Shown: piece by piece, positions 26,341-37,430 of the stretch
Position numbering within the stretch: the stretch's first letter is position 1
Layout: each line of letters opens with the position of its first letter
Assembly (NCBI RefSeq): GCF_025962655.1
Contig: NZ_JAGFPE010000005.1
Location: 62,001-126,000, forward strand
Direction of reading: 5' to 3'
DNA from: Candidatus Symbiopectobacterium sp. NZEC151
GTDB lineage: Bacteria; Pseudomonadota; Gammaproteobacteria; Enterobacterales; Enterobacteriaceae
DNA: 64,000 nucleotides
The notes under the pieces: model-generated
Told to the model about the DNA's origin: nothing
Database searches by the model: none
What the model saw: the letters and a program-made list of their open reading frames with translations, nothing else
Translations under genes and position numbers: made by a program

Positions 26341-27915
26341 TCAAGCACCCGGAGCCAGCACCACACGATTACGGCCTTCCTGCTTGGCGCGATAGAGCGC
26401 CTTATCGGCCAGCTTGAGCGCCTGGTCGATGGTAAAATCGCCGTTCTTGTCCGCGCGCCACAGGGAAACACCCAGTGAAATGGTGATGTTACCCGCAGGC
26501 GATGCCATTGCCTCCGTGCTGGTGCGCAACCGTTCGGCGATCTGCTCGGCAATATCCTGCGACGTTTCCGGGAGCAGCACTAAAAATTCCTCGCCGCCGC
26601 TGCGGCACAAAATATCGCTGTCGCGAGAACCGGTTCTTAACTGTTCTGCGATAAACGTGATGACCGCATCCCCCGTGTCATGACCGAAGGTGTCGTTAAC
26701 CCGTTTAAAATGGTCGATGTCCAGCGCGATAATGGCGAAATCCCGGTGCAGGGTCTGCCAATACTTCAGAATGGTATCCAGTCCGCGGCGGTTGTACAGG
26801 CCGGTCATGGGATCGGTTTGCGCTTCGAAACGCAGCTTGCCAATCTTTTGCTGTAACAGATTGATGCCAATCAGCATGGCCTGTTTGAGCTGTGTCGCCT
26901 CAAAATACCAGGATGAGATCTTGTTGATGTCTTCAGAGATGTCGTTGGCATCCATCTTATTGGCGCTGCGCGCCAGCAACCACAGCGGCTGGGCAATCAA
27001 ACGGGCCAGCAGCCAAACGCACAAAATGGTCAGCAACGCCATCGGTAGCGTATGACGCAGCACGTTAAGCATCAGGCCATCGAGTGGCTTCAGCGTCTCT
27101 AACGTTGGCCGCAGCGCGACAACTTCCCAGCCGGTGGCCGGAACGATAGCAAAACCTGCCAGCATCTTTTCACCGACGTAGTTCACCATCTGCTGGCTGC
27201 CGTTGGTCGGGCCTTGATGGGGGACCACCAAATTGTTGGTTTCCGTTTGCCCTATACGCACGTTGTCTCTGTGATAGAGCATGCGCCGCTGGCTGTCGGT
27301 GACGTAAATATAGGAGCCGTCACGGTAGTAGTGTTGCCCGAGCAGGGTATTCAGGATGCTGGTTTTTTTCAGATAGATAGAACCACCAACAAACCCCAGA
27401 TAGCGCCCGGACCGATCGAAAATTGGGCTGGATATCAAGACAATCAGATTTTCCGCCGCAGAGATATAGGGTTGGCTGATCAGCGGCACGCGCTCTTTCA
27501 GCGCCGCCAGTGCGCCTTCGGTCGTCAGCTTTTGTCCGATAAGCTGGAAGGTATCCGGCGAGGTGGCGCGCACCACGCCTTTGGCATCCGCCACCAGCAC
27601 CGAATTAAAACTGTGGGTTTGCAAACGTAGCCGATCGGATTCTTGCACCAGATTGACCGTGTCGCTAAAGTCTTCTGCCAGGATCGTGGCGCTGTAGGCC
27701 AACTGCTGTTGCGCATTCTCAAAAAAGATCTGCGTTTCGGCGGCCAGCTTGCTGGCGTAAACCCGGTTTGATTCCAGCGTATTGGTAATCAACAGATCGC
27801 GCTGCACGCGGTAGGTGGCGTAAAAGCTATTCGCGAGCGTGATCAGGGCACTCATTACCGCCAATAGAAGGATTAAACGGCGTAATCCGACATGGTGAAA
27901 TACGCTAGAAGACAT
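26341..27915 (-). CDS. Membrane-bound GGDEF diguanylate cyclase
   Basis: Probably makes cyclic di-GMP. The 524-residue product has a TM helix (~14-35), a ~240-residue periplasmic sensor of double-Cache appearance, a second TM region (~285-308) and a C-terminal GGDEF domain. The active-site signature is GGEEF and an inhibitory RxxD site (RDSD) sits exactly five residues before it, so product inhibition is expected. TDPMTGLYNRRGLD opens the domain. The ATG at 27915 is used; a TTG at 27927 with AGG five bases upstream is an equally possible start. No EAL domain. It is in the position occupied by araBAD in E. coli and the ligand is unknown. Confidence 0.9.
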   Translation of the reverse strand: MSSSVFHHVGLRRLILLLAVMSALITLANSFYATYRVQRDLLITNTLESNRVYASKLAAETQIFFENAQQQLAYSATILAEDFSDTVNLVQESDRLRLQTHSFNSVLVADAKGVVRATSPDTFQLIGQKLTTEGALAALKERVPLISQPYISAAENLIVLISSPIFDRSGRYLGFVGGSIYLKKTSILNTLLGQHYYRDGSYIYVTDSQRRMLYHRDNVRIGQTETNNLVVPHQGPTNGSQQMVNYVGEKMLAGFAIVPATGWEVVALRPTLETLKPLDGLMLNVLRHTLPMALLTILCVWLLARLIAQPLWLLARSANKMDANDISEDINKISSWYFEATQLKQAMLIGINLLQQKIGKLRFEAQTDPMTGLYNRRGLDTILKYWQTLHRDFAIIALDIDHFKRVNDTFGHDTGDAVITFIAEQLRTGSRDSDILCRSGGEEFLVLLPETSQDIAEQIAERLRTSTEAMASPAGNITISLGVSLWRADKNGDFTIDQALKLADKALYRAKQEGRNRVVLAPGA

Positions 27916-28287
27916 AAATAGGGACAAAAAGCCTGGCGAAAAGGTTATTCATGATAAGGGTTGTTGCCTATTATGTATACCTTCTCTTTTGCTGGGACGG
28001 GGGCATTATTGCTGTTTTACTTTGCCGCCAATGTGTTTCGATAACCCAGGTGTGGATGCCATTTTTTATTTAAAATCTGTCAGATAGGAAATAATTTGAA
28101 TTGCATCAATCCTGCTATTATCGCGAAGCGAGAAAATGGTGCAAAAGCGTCATTTATCGGTAACAAACGTAACACTTTTTGAACACGGCAGAAGTGAAAA
28201 TAATTTAGATAATCACGGCGTTGTATTAAAACGTTATTATGTTCTACCTCTCATTATTATAATAATTCATGAATGCTCCCTTCTGTA
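27916..28287. other. Gene-free A+T-rich spacer between diguanylate cyclase and sucrose operon
   Basis: About 370 bases holding the promoter of the minus-strand diguanylate cyclase gene and the far upstream side of scrK. I see no gene, terminator or repeat in it. Confidence 0.5.
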
Positions 28288-28309
28288 TATTGTGATCTAA
28301 ATCACAATT
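28288..28309 (+). promoter_or_regulatory. CRP-cAMP site upstream of scrK
   Basis: The core TGTGATCTAAATCACA (28291-28306) is a near-perfect palindrome of the CRP consensus TGTGA-N6-TCACA. It lies 98 bases before the scrK start, consistent with activation of the sucrose regulon when glucose is absent. Confidence 0.9.
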
Positions 28310-28354
28310 TTCAGCTCATCCTTTGTCGCGTTGTTCTGTCTGTCTATTGCATAG

Positions 28355-28379
28355 CTAAACCGTTTTAATTAATGTTTAG
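28355..28379 (+). promoter_or_regulatory. Probable ScrR operator of scrK
   Basis: CTAAACCGTTTTAA at 28355-28368 matches the two perfect operators near scrY in its left half and has two changes in its right half. A further GTTTAG at 28374-28379 mirrors its CTAAAC. It sits between the CRP site and scrK, where a LacI-type repressor would block transcription. Confidence 0.7.
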
Positions 28380-28403
28380 CTTGCGGTTTATTAGGAGACT
28401 ATC

Positions 28404-29330
28404 ATGACGGCAAGAGTATGGGTGCTGGGCGATGCAGTGGTGGATTTACTCCCTGAAGGTCAGGGACGTTTGTTGCAGTGCCCCGGCGGTGCGCCTGCCA
28501 ATGTGGCCGTGGGCATCGCACGGCTTAAGGGATGTAGCTGTTTTATTGGTCGCGTGGGGGACGATCCCTTTGGCCATTTTATGAAGCAAACATTACACGA
28601 TGAGCACGTGGATATCCGCTACCTGCGTTGCGATCCCGCGCACCGTACTTCAACCGTGGTTGTTGCTTTGGACGAACAGGGGGAGCGTTCATTTACCTTT
28701 ATGGTGCGCCCGAGTGCCGATCTGTTCCTTGAAACCGCGGATTTGCCGGTATTTCACCGCGGCGAATGGCTGCATACCTGCTCGATAGCCTTGTCTGCCG
28801 AGCCATCGCGTACCGCAACCTATACCGCGATGACGCGTATGCGCGCCCAGGGCGGTTTCGTCAGTTTCGATCCGAATATCCGTGAAGATCTCTGGCCGAA
28901 CAAAACGTTACTGCGAGAGTGTCTGCGGCAGGCGCTGCCTCTGGCTGATGTGGTGAAGCTGTCGGAAGAGGAACGGTTGTTTATATCCGGCAGTGAGGAC
29001 GTACCGCATAGTATGGCCAGGCTTGCGCAGGAAAATGGCATCAGACTGCTGTTGGTTACTCAGGGTAAGTCTGGCGTACTCGCGTGGTTTAACGGTGATA
29101 TTCACCATTATGCAGCGCGACCCGTGGTGAGTGTGGACACTACGGGCGCTGGAGATGCTTTTGTCGCCGGGCTGCTGTGGGGATTGGCTGAACACGGTTT
29201 GCCACATGACGTTACTGCGCTCAGCCGCCACCTAAGCTATGCACAACTCTGCGGTGCACTGGCAACCACAGCAAAAGGCGCAATGACTGCGCTGCCTTAT
29301 CTTGAACAACTTCAGCAACAGCTCCCCTGA
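28404..29330 (+). CDS. scrK: ATP-dependent fructokinase of the sucrose pathway
   Basis: Phosphorylates the free fructose released by ScrB to fructose 6-phosphate. It is a 308-residue PfkB/ribokinase-family protein: the N-terminal CPGGAPANVAVGIARL binds sugar, and VDTTGAGDAFVAGLLWGL near the C-terminus supplies the catalytic Asp and anion hole. The ATG at 28404 follows TTAGGAG by 7 bases. It is first in the order scrK-scrY-scrA-scrB-scrR, identical to the plasmid and chromosomal scr regulons of enteric bacteria. Confidence 0.95.
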   Translation: MTARVWVLGDAVVDLLPEGQGRLLQCPGGAPANVAVGIARLKGCSCFIGRVGDDPFGHFMKQTLHDEHVDIRYLRCDPAHRTSTVVVALDEQGERSFTFMVRPSADLFLETADLPVFHRGEWLHTCSIALSAEPSRTATYTAMTRMRAQGGFVSFDPNIREDLWPNKTLLRECLRQALPLADVVKLSEEERLFISGSEDVPHSMARLAQENGIRLLLVTQGKSGVLAWFNGDIHHYAARPVVSVDTTGAGDAFVAGLLWGLAEHGLPHDVTALSRHLSYAQLCGALATTAKGAMTALPYLEQLQQQLP

Positions 29331-29375
29331 GGAACCTTGCATCTGATCGGCATTTTGCGACTTGCTTCACAATGA

Positions 29376-29389
29376 CTAAACCGGTTTAG
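29376..29389 (+). promoter_or_regulatory. ScrR operator 1 upstream of scrY
   Basis: Perfect 14-bp palindrome CTAAACCGGTTTAG, the LacI-family operator form with a central CG. An identical copy lies 59 bp downstream. Confidence 0.88.
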
Positions 29390-29434
29390 CAAATTTCATT
29401 GCGCGGGAAAAATAACCCTGTCTATGATTTCAAC

Positions 29435-29448
29435 CTAAACCGGTTTAG
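29435..29448 (+). promoter_or_regulatory. ScrR operator 2 upstream of scrY
   Basis: Second perfect CTAAACCGGTTTAG, 46 bases before the scrY start. The 59-bp distance between centres is suitable for looping by a tetrameric or paired repressor (inference). Confidence 0.88.
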
Positions 29449-29481
29449 CTAATTAATGTACCGATACATATGCTTCCTTAG

Positions 29482-31008
<1,527 letters not shown>

Positions 31009-31081
31009 TTGATATCACCCTGGCGGAGGCGGCTTCGCCAGGGGCACTGACAACGAAAATAATGAAAACACAGAGGTTGCT

Positions 31082-32452
31082 ATGGACGTTGAACAGATTG
31101 CCCGGTCATTGTTGCCGTTGCTGGGCGGAAAAGAGAACATTGCCAGCGCCGCGCATTGCGCGACGCGCCTGCGCCTTGTCCTGGTGGAAGATGCCAAGGC
31201 GGATACTACTGCGATCGGTAAAGTGGACGGGGTTAAAGGGTGTTTTCGTAACGCCGGACAGTTGCAGGTCATCTTCGGTACTGGGATCGTCAATAAGGTC
31301 TACGCTGCGCTGATTCAGGTGGCAGGGATTGGTGAAACCAGCAAAGCCGACGTAGCGAAAATCGCTGCGCGTAAACTGAACCCGCTCCAGCGTGTGGCTC
31401 GCTTGCTGTCTAACATCTTTGTGCCGATTATCCCTGCCATCGTCGCCTCCGGTTTACTGATGGGCCTGCTCGGCATGGTGAAAACCTACGGTTGGGTGAG
31501 CGCGGATAATGCGCTCTATATCATGCTGGACATGTGCAGTTCCGCCGCGTTTATCATTCTGCCGATTTTGATCGGCTTTACCGCAGCGCGTGAGTTGGGT
31601 GGTAACCCCTATCTCGGGGCTACGCTTGGGGGCATTTTGACGCACCCCGCGCTCACTAATGCCTGGGGGGTTGCTGCCGGTTTCCATACCATGGATTTTT
31701 TCGGCATTGAAATAGCGATGATTGGCTATCAGGGCACGGTCTTTCCCGTCCTGCTGGCGGTGTGGTTTATGAGTGTCGTGGAGCGGCAATTGCGTAGGGT
31801 GATTCCTGATGCGCTCGATCTGATTCTGACGCCTTTCCTCACGGTGATTATCTCCGGGTTTGTTGCCTTGCTGATCATCGGGCCGGCGGGCCGTGTACTG
31901 GGCGATGGCATCTCGTTTGTGCTCAGCACGCTAATCGCGCACGCCGGTTGGTTGGCGGGATTGCTGTTCGGTGGGCTCTATTCCGCTATTGTTATTACCG
32001 GGGTGCACCACAGTTTCCATGCCATCGAAGCGGGACTGCTCGGCAACCCGTCGATTGGCGTCAACTTTTTGTTGCCCATTTGGGCAATGGCCAATGTGGC
32101 GCAGGGCGGCGCTTGTCTGGCGGTATGGTTTAAAACTCGGGATGCGAAAATCAAAGCGATTGCGCTGCCTTCTGCATTTTCGGCGCTGTTAGGCATCACG
32201 GAAGCGGCCATTTTCGGTATCAATCTGCGCTTTGTGAAGCCGTTTATTGCTGCATTGATCGGCGGAGCGGCAGGCGGTGCCTGGGTGGTCTCGGTGCATG
32301 TGTACATGACGGCGGTGGGATTAACCGGCATACCGGGTATGGCTATCGTGCAGGCCAGTTCGTTGATGAATTATATCATCGGGATGGTCATCGCTTTCGG
32401 CACGGCCTTTGTGGTTTCTTGCCTACTTAACTATAAAACGGATTCAGAGTAA
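31082..32452 (+). CDS. scrA: Sucrose-specific PTS enzyme IIBC
   Basis: Imports sucrose and phosphorylates it to sucrose 6-phosphate. The 456-residue product has an N-terminal EIIB domain with phosphorylated Cys26 (SAAHCATRLRLVL), then a ~10-helix EIIC domain (~105-450) containing GITEAAIFGINL. There is no EIIA domain, so it must use a separate glucose-type EIIA. The stop overlaps the scrB start by one base (TAATG). Confidence 0.96.
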   Translation: MDVEQIARSLLPLLGGKENIASAAHCATRLRLVLVEDAKADTTAIGKVDGVKGCFRNAGQLQVIFGTGIVNKVYAALIQVAGIGETSKADVAKIAARKLNPLQRVARLLSNIFVPIIPAIVASGLLMGLLGMVKTYGWVSADNALYIMLDMCSSAAFIILPILIGFTAARELGGNPYLGATLGGILTHPALTNAWGVAAGFHTMDFFGIEIAMIGYQGTVFPVLLAVWFMSVVERQLRRVIPDALDLILTPFLTVIISGFVALLIIGPAGRVLGDGISFVLSTLIAHAGWLAGLLFGGLYSAIVITGVHHSFHAIEAGLLGNPSIGVNFLLPIWAMANVAQGGACLAVWFKTRDAKIKAIALPSAFSALLGITEAAIFGINLRFVKPFIAALIGGAAGGAWVVSVHVYMTAVGLTGIPGMAIVQASSLMNYIIGMVIAFGTAFVVSCLLNYKTDSE

Positions 32453-33861
32453 TGACGCTACAGCCTCTGCTGCCTGACATTTTGCAGGCAGTGATGAAAG
32501 GTCAATCACGGGCTCAACAAGACAGTCACTATCCCGGCTGGCATTTGGCTCCGGTGACCGGATTACTGAACGATCCCAATGGCTTTATTCACTTCCAGGG
32601 GCGTTATCACTTGTTTTATCAGTGGAATCCTCTGGGTTGCCAGCATGCCAATAAATGCTGGGGGCATTGGAGTTCGCCGGATCTGTTGCACTGGCAGCAT
32701 GAGCCTATCGCGCTGATGCCGGACAGCGAGTACGACCGCAGCGGCTGTTACTCTGGCTGCGCGGTGGATAATCACGGCATGCTGACACTGTGCTATACCG
32801 GCAACGTCAAGTTTGATAACGGTGAGCGCACGGCCTGGCAGTGTCTGGCGGTACAAAATGCCCACGGCGGTTTCGACAAGCTGGGGCCGGTTATCCCATT
32901 GCCGGAAGGGTACACCGGCCACGTGCGCGACCCGAAAGTGTGGCATCACCAGCAGCATTGGTACATGGTGCTGGGGGCACAAGACCAGCAAAAACAGGGA
33001 AAAGTGTTGCTCCTGCGCTCTGACGATCTTATGCAGTGGCAACCGTTGGGCGAGATCGCCGGCAGCGGCATCGGCGGGCTTGGCGATGCCGGATTCATGT
33101 GGGAATGCCCGGACTTATTCACCCTGGATGATAACGATTTTCTGATTGTCTGCCCGCAGGGTGTGGCGCGGGAAGAAACGCGTTTTCTCAACAGTTACCC
33201 GAGCGCCTATGTCTCTGGTGAGCTCGATTACCATCGGGCCCGTTATCGCCACGGCCCTTTGGTGGAAATGGATGCCGGATTCGAGTTTTATGCCCCGCAA
33301 ACGACGCTGAGCGCGGACGGGCGACGCTTGCTGGTGGGATGGATGGGCGTACCGGATGGCGAGGAGATGTCTCAACCCACCACCGCGCAGGGTTGGATCC
33401 ACCAGATGACCTGCGTGCGTGAGCTGTCGCAACACAATGGCAAGCTTTACCAACGTCCGATACGTGAATTGCAAGGATTACGTGAGGATGAGCAACACTG
33501 GCAGGGCCTGGCGGATGACGCCCCAGTGCTGGAAGCGCAGAGCCTGGAACTGGAACTTGCCAGCCAAGGGCCGATAATGCTCAATTTTGCCGATACGCTG
33601 ATACTCACCTGGCAATCCGATGGCCTGCGTCTGGCAAGGCTTAGCCGGATAACCGGTGAGTGGCAATACCGCTATTGGCCGGGAGATGTGCGCGAACTGC
33701 ACATCTTGTGCGATCGTTCCAGCGTAGAAATCTTCATTAACGGCGGCGAAGGGGTGATGAGCAGCCGCTATTTCCCCGTGCATCCCGCCACGTTGGCATT
33801 GAGCGGTGGTACGAATCTGCGAGCGCGCTACTGGTCGTTGCGATCATGCATGGTAGAATAA
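32452..33861 (+). CDS. scrB: Sucrose-6-phosphate hydrolase (GH32)
   Basis: Splits sucrose 6-phosphate to glucose 6-phosphate and fructose in the cytoplasm. The 469-residue product has all three GH32 acidic motifs in order: LLNDPNGFIHF (nucleophile Asp), VRDPKVW (transition-state Asp) and WECPDLF (acid/base Glu), then a C-terminal beta-sandwich with LHILCDRSSVEIFINGGE. No signal peptide, as expected. It is coupled to scrA. Confidence 0.96.
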   Translation: MTLQPLLPDILQAVMKGQSRAQQDSHYPGWHLAPVTGLLNDPNGFIHFQGRYHLFYQWNPLGCQHANKCWGHWSSPDLLHWQHEPIALMPDSEYDRSGCYSGCAVDNHGMLTLCYTGNVKFDNGERTAWQCLAVQNAHGGFDKLGPVIPLPEGYTGHVRDPKVWHHQQHWYMVLGAQDQQKQGKVLLLRSDDLMQWQPLGEIAGSGIGGLGDAGFMWECPDLFTLDDNDFLIVCPQGVAREETRFLNSYPSAYVSGELDYHRARYRHGPLVEMDAGFEFYAPQTTLSADGRRLLVGWMGVPDGEEMSQPTTAQGWIHQMTCVRELSQHNGKLYQRPIRELQGLREDEQHWQGLADDAPVLEAQSLELELASQGPIMLNFADTLILTWQSDGLRLARLSRITGEWQYRYWPGDVRELHILCDRSSVEIFINGGEGVMSSRYFPVHPATLALSGGTNLRARYWSLRSCMVE

Positions 33862-33890
33862 GGGATTATTTTACTAAATGACGCACTGTT

Positions 33891-34919
33891 GTGAGAAAAA
33901 CCAAACGCATCACCATTAGTGATATCGCCGCGCTGGCGGGAGTATCCAAGGCAACCGCCAGTCTGGTGCTTAACGGGCGCGGTAAAGAGCTGCGTGTCGC
34001 ACAGGAAACGCGCGAACGTGTGCTTACCATTGCTCAACAGCAACACTACCAGCCGAGTATTCATGCGCGGCTGCTGCGCGATAACCGTAGCCATACGCTG
34101 GGGCTGGTGGTGCCGGAAATCACCAACTATGGTTTTGCGGTTTTTTCTCACGAACTGGAAAATTTGTGTCGGGAAGCGGGGCTGCAATTATTGATCTCCT
34201 GCACCGATGAGAATCCCGGTCAGGAAACGGTGGTGGTGAACAACCTGGTTTCACGGCAGGTAGATGGGTTGATTGTGGCTTCCAGCATGTTGAGCGACAG
34301 TGATTACATTAAGCTTAATGAACAACTGCCGGTGGTGCTGTTCGACAGGCACATGAATGACACCACGCTACCGCTGGTGATCACCGATTCCATCACTCCC
34401 ACGGCGCAACTGGTGGAGCGTATTGCGCGCCAGCACCCTGATGAGTTTTATTTTCTTGGCGGGCAATCTCGCTTGTCGCCAACGCGAGATCGGTTGGAAG
34501 GGTTTCGCCAGGGGTTGGCACGTGCCGGTGTTGAGCTGAAACCGGAGTGGATTATTCATGGCAATTACCACCCCAGCAGCGGTTATGAAATGTTTGCATC
34601 ATTGTGCGCACGGCTCGGGCGCCCACCTAAAGCTTTGTTTACCGCCGCCTGCGGTTTGCTAGAGGGGGTATTGCGCTATATGAGTCAACACAACCTGCTC
34701 AATAGCGATATCCATTTGGCGAGTTTCGACGATCACTATCTGTATGATTCGCTGTCTATTCGTATTGATACCGTGCAACAGGATTGCCGCCAACTGGCCT
34801 ATCACTGCTTCGAAATGATTACCCAGTTGGTTAATGATGAAGAGCCCACCGCGTTGCAACGTTATTTGCCCGCCACCTTACAGTGGCGACATGAAGCAGA
34901 AAATAAAAATAGGGATTAA
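33891..34919 (+). CDS. scrR: LacI-family repressor of the sucrose regulon
   Basis: A 342-residue protein nearly identical over long stretches to Klebsiella ScrR as remembered. The N-terminal helix-turn-helix [21 protein letters not shown] includes the hinge start; the rest is a periplasmic-binding-protein-like effector domain. Fructose or fructose 1-phosphate is the known inducer. The GTG at 33891 starts it, 29 bases after scrB, so it is probably read with the operon. Its targets are the CTAAACCGGTTTAG sites upstream of scrK and scrY. Confidence 0.95.
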   Translation: MRKTKRITISDIAALAGVSKATASLVLNGRGKELRVAQETRERVLTIAQQQHYQPSIHARLLRDNRSHTLGLVVPEITNYGFAVFSHELENLCREAGLQLLISCTDENPGQETVVVNNLVSRQVDGLIVASSMLSDSDYIKLNEQLPVVLFDRHMNDTTLPLVITDSITPTAQLVERIARQHPDEFYFLGGQSRLSPTRDRLEGFRQGLARAGVELKPEWIIHGNYHPSSGYEMFASLCARLGRPPKALFTAACGLLEGVLRYMSQHNLLNSDIHLASFDDHYLYDSLSIRIDTVQQDCRQLAYHCFEMITQLVNDEEPTALQRYLPATLQWRHEAENKNRD

Positions 34920-35369
34920 TGGTGTTTTTGCAGCATTAAAAAATTAAAAACCAAATTAATACTGCCAGTGTTGAAATATAAACGTGATAACGAATTAGCA
35001 CTGGCTCAGTGATTATCGGTTTTGCAAATAAGAGAAATGTCTATAAGCGCTAAAAAGGTTAATTGTTTTTTAATAGAAAGTTATATTTCCATCCACTGCA
35101 CTTTTAGCTGGCACGCACGAATCGAATTGGTGCAATGTCCTTGACGGCGCTTTTTCAATGACCGGCTTTTCCACCTTCTCTCCTGAGTTTTATTCATATT
35201 TATCAATTGATTGATTGCCGTTTTTTACTTCTGGCACAGTTGTTGCTGATTCTTTTCTCGCTAACAGAATATATCCCTGTGGCACGCTCACTGATCGACG
35301 CACTGGGCCAACTCTGTGGCTCCATTCTACTAAAGGGACGTAATCTCTTATTACTGATGAGGCGATGAT
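34920..35369. other. Gene-free spacer between scrR and the amino-acid ABC operon
   Basis: About 450 A+T-rich bases. GCCAGTG (from ~34964) and CACTGGC (from ~34999) can pair across a 27-base loop, but no T-run follows. The promoter of the downstream importer must lie here; the GAGG ribosome site is at 35359. I see no gene. Confidence 0.5.
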
Positions 35370-36506
35370 ATGAATCACAAACTGGTCAAACTGACGGTAG
35401 CAGCAGCATTGGTTTCCTCTGTCATGGGTGCCGCCAACGTGATGGCGGAAGAAATTAAAATCGGCGTAGTGTTACCGTTAAGCGGCCCGCTCAGCGGATA
35501 TGGTCAGCCCTCTCAGAAAGGCGTTGAGCTGGTAAACAGCATGGAGCCGAAACTGAAAAATGGCGATACCATCAAACTGATCGTTATTGATGATAAGAGC
35601 GACAAGGTAGAAGCGGCTAACGCTATGCAGCGTCTGGTCTCAAGCGATAAAGTCGACGCAGTGATCGGTGAAGTGACCTCTACCAACACGCTGGCGATGA
35701 CCAAAATGGCGGAAGACACCAAAACCCCGCTGGTTTCTCCCACCGCTACCAACGACCGCGTCACCCGTGGCCGTCAATATGTGAGCCGCGTGTGCTTCTC
35801 AGACAGCTTCCAGGGCATCGTCGGCGCTAACCTGGCATCGCGCGATCTGGGGGCCAAAACCGCGGCTATCATGTATGACAGCAGCAACGACTACTCCGTT
35901 GGCCTCGCCAAAGCGTTCCGTACTCAGTTCCTGAAAAACGGCGGCACCATTCCTATCGAAGTGCAGGCTCCGGGGGGCAGCAAAGATTTCAAAGCACAAC
36001 TCTCCTCGGTCAAAGCCAAGAATGTCGACATGATTTATATGCCGATCTACTACACCGAAGGCGCGCTGATTGCGGTGCAGGCCAAACAGCTGGGCTTAAA
36101 AGTACCGGTAGTCGGCGGTGACGGTCTGGCGGCAGATCCGGTGTTCTTCAAGCTGGGTCAGGATGCGGTAGAAGGTTACATGACCACCGATTACTACTCG
36201 CCGAACGCCAAAGAGCAAACGCCTGAAGGGGAGAAATTCATCAAGGCCTGGACGGAAAAATACAGCGAACCGACTCACACCTGGGGCGCGATGACGGCGG
36301 ATGCCTACAAGATGATCGTCAATGCCATGAACCAGTGTGATAACCCGAAAGATCGTGTCTGTGTCAATGACAAAATCCGTGCTACCAGCGGCTTCACCGG
36401 CATCACCGGCACGCTGACGCTGAAAGATGGCGACGCCATCCGCAGTGCGGTGATCAACGAAGTGAAAAACGGCGAACTGGCGTTCAAAACGGTGGTAAAC
36501 CCGTAA
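35370..36506 (+). CDS. Branched-chain amino-acid-type ABC importer, periplasmic binding protein
   Basis: A 378-residue LivJ/BraC-like receptor. The signal peptide (1-26, AANVMA-EE) is followed by IKIGVVLPLSGPLSGYGQ, the usual start of type I amino-acid receptors. Two lobes follow; cysteines in VCFSDSF and in CDNPKDRVCVN fit the family disulfides. The receptor is closer in look to BraC-like proteins than to E. coli LivJ, so the ligand (Leu/Ile/Val or another amino acid or amide) is open. It is first in a five-gene unit with permeases and ATPases. Confidence 0.9.
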   Translation: MNHKLVKLTVAAALVSSVMGAANVMAEEIKIGVVLPLSGPLSGYGQPSQKGVELVNSMEPKLKNGDTIKLIVIDDKSDKVEAANAMQRLVSSDKVDAVIGEVTSTNTLAMTKMAEDTKTPLVSPTATNDRVTRGRQYVSRVCFSDSFQGIVGANLASRDLGAKTAAIMYDSSNDYSVGLAKAFRTQFLKNGGTIPIEVQAPGGSKDFKAQLSSVKAKNVDMIYMPIYYTEGALIAVQAKQLGLKVPVVGGDGLAADPVFFKLGQDAVEGYMTTDYYSPNAKEQTPEGEKFIKAWTEKYSEPTHTWGAMTADAYKMIVNAMNQCDNPKDRVCVNDKIRATSGFTGITGTLTLKDGDAIRSAVINEVKNGELAFKTVVNP

Positions 36507-36530
36507 TCGCGGGAAAATAAGGATTAAAAA

Positions 36531-37430
36531 ATGGATGCAGCCATTTTCTTCCAACAGGTGGTTAACGGCATGAGTTTGGGCAGTATGTACGCGTTGATCG
36601 CCATCGGTTATACCATGGTGTATGGCGTGTTGCGTCTGATCAACTTTGCTCATGCCGATATCATGATGGTGGGGGCATTTCTTGCCCTGTTTGGTACCAC
36701 CTATTTTGCGCTGCCCTTCGGGGCAGCAATTCTGTTTGCCGTGCTGTTTTCTGCGCTGCTTGGGGTCTGTATTGACCAGATTGCCTATCGGCCACTGCGC
36801 GGCGCGTCAAAAATCTCCATGCTGATCACCGCCATCGGTGTCAGCTTCTTTTTGGAAAACCTGTTCAACGTGCTGTTTGGCGGCAGCCCGCGTTTCTTTG
36901 AAACGCCGCCGTTTTTCAACCGCACTATCACCTTCGGCAGCATCATCATCACCAACGTGGCCTGGATTGTGCCGCTGGTGACGCTGGTATTGCTGGCCGG
37001 GATCTTGTTCATTCTCTACCGCACCCGTCAAGGTATGGCGATCCGCGCTGTGGCCTTTGATGTCAACACCGTGCGCCTGATGGGGATCGATGCCAACCAT
37101 ATCATCGCGTTTGTGTTTGCACTCGGCAGCTCGCTGGCGGCACTCGGCGGGATCTTTTATGCCACCAGCTATCCCACCATCGATCCGTTGATGGGGGTAT
37201 TGATCGGTCTGAAAGCCTTTGCCGCCGCAGTACTCGGCGGGATCGGCAGCGTCACCGGCGCGGTGATCGGCGGCTTTATTCTGGGATTCACCGAAGTGGT
37301 GGCGGTTGCTGCCGTGCCGGAACTGGGTGGCTATAAAGATGCCTTTGCATTTATGTTTTTGATTTTGGTTTTGTTATTCAGACCGGTCGGCATTATGGGC
37401 GACGAACGGTTGGAAAGGAGTCGCTTCTGA
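36531..37430 (+). CDS. livH: ABC importer permease, LivH family
   Basis: A 299-residue inner-membrane protein with about eight hydrophobic segments. The early motif GSMYALIAIGYTMVYGVLRL and the cytoplasmic coupling segment GMAIRAVAFDVNTVRLMGID, which contacts the ATPases, are family hallmarks. Its TGA overlaps the livM ATG (TGATG). Confidence 0.93.
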   Translation: MDAAIFFQQVVNGMSLGSMYALIAIGYTMVYGVLRLINFAHADIMMVGAFLALFGTTYFALPFGAAILFAVLFSALLGVCIDQIAYRPLRGASKISMLITAIGVSFFLENLFNVLFGGSPRFFETPPFFNRTITFGSIIITNVAWIVPLVTLVLLAGILFILYRTRQGMAIRAVAFDVNTVRLMGIDANHIIAFVFALGSSLAALGGIFYATSYPTIDPLMGVLIGLKAFAAAVLGGIGSVTGAVIGGFILGFTEVVAVAAVPELGGYKDAFAFMFLILVLLFRPVGIMGDERLERSRF

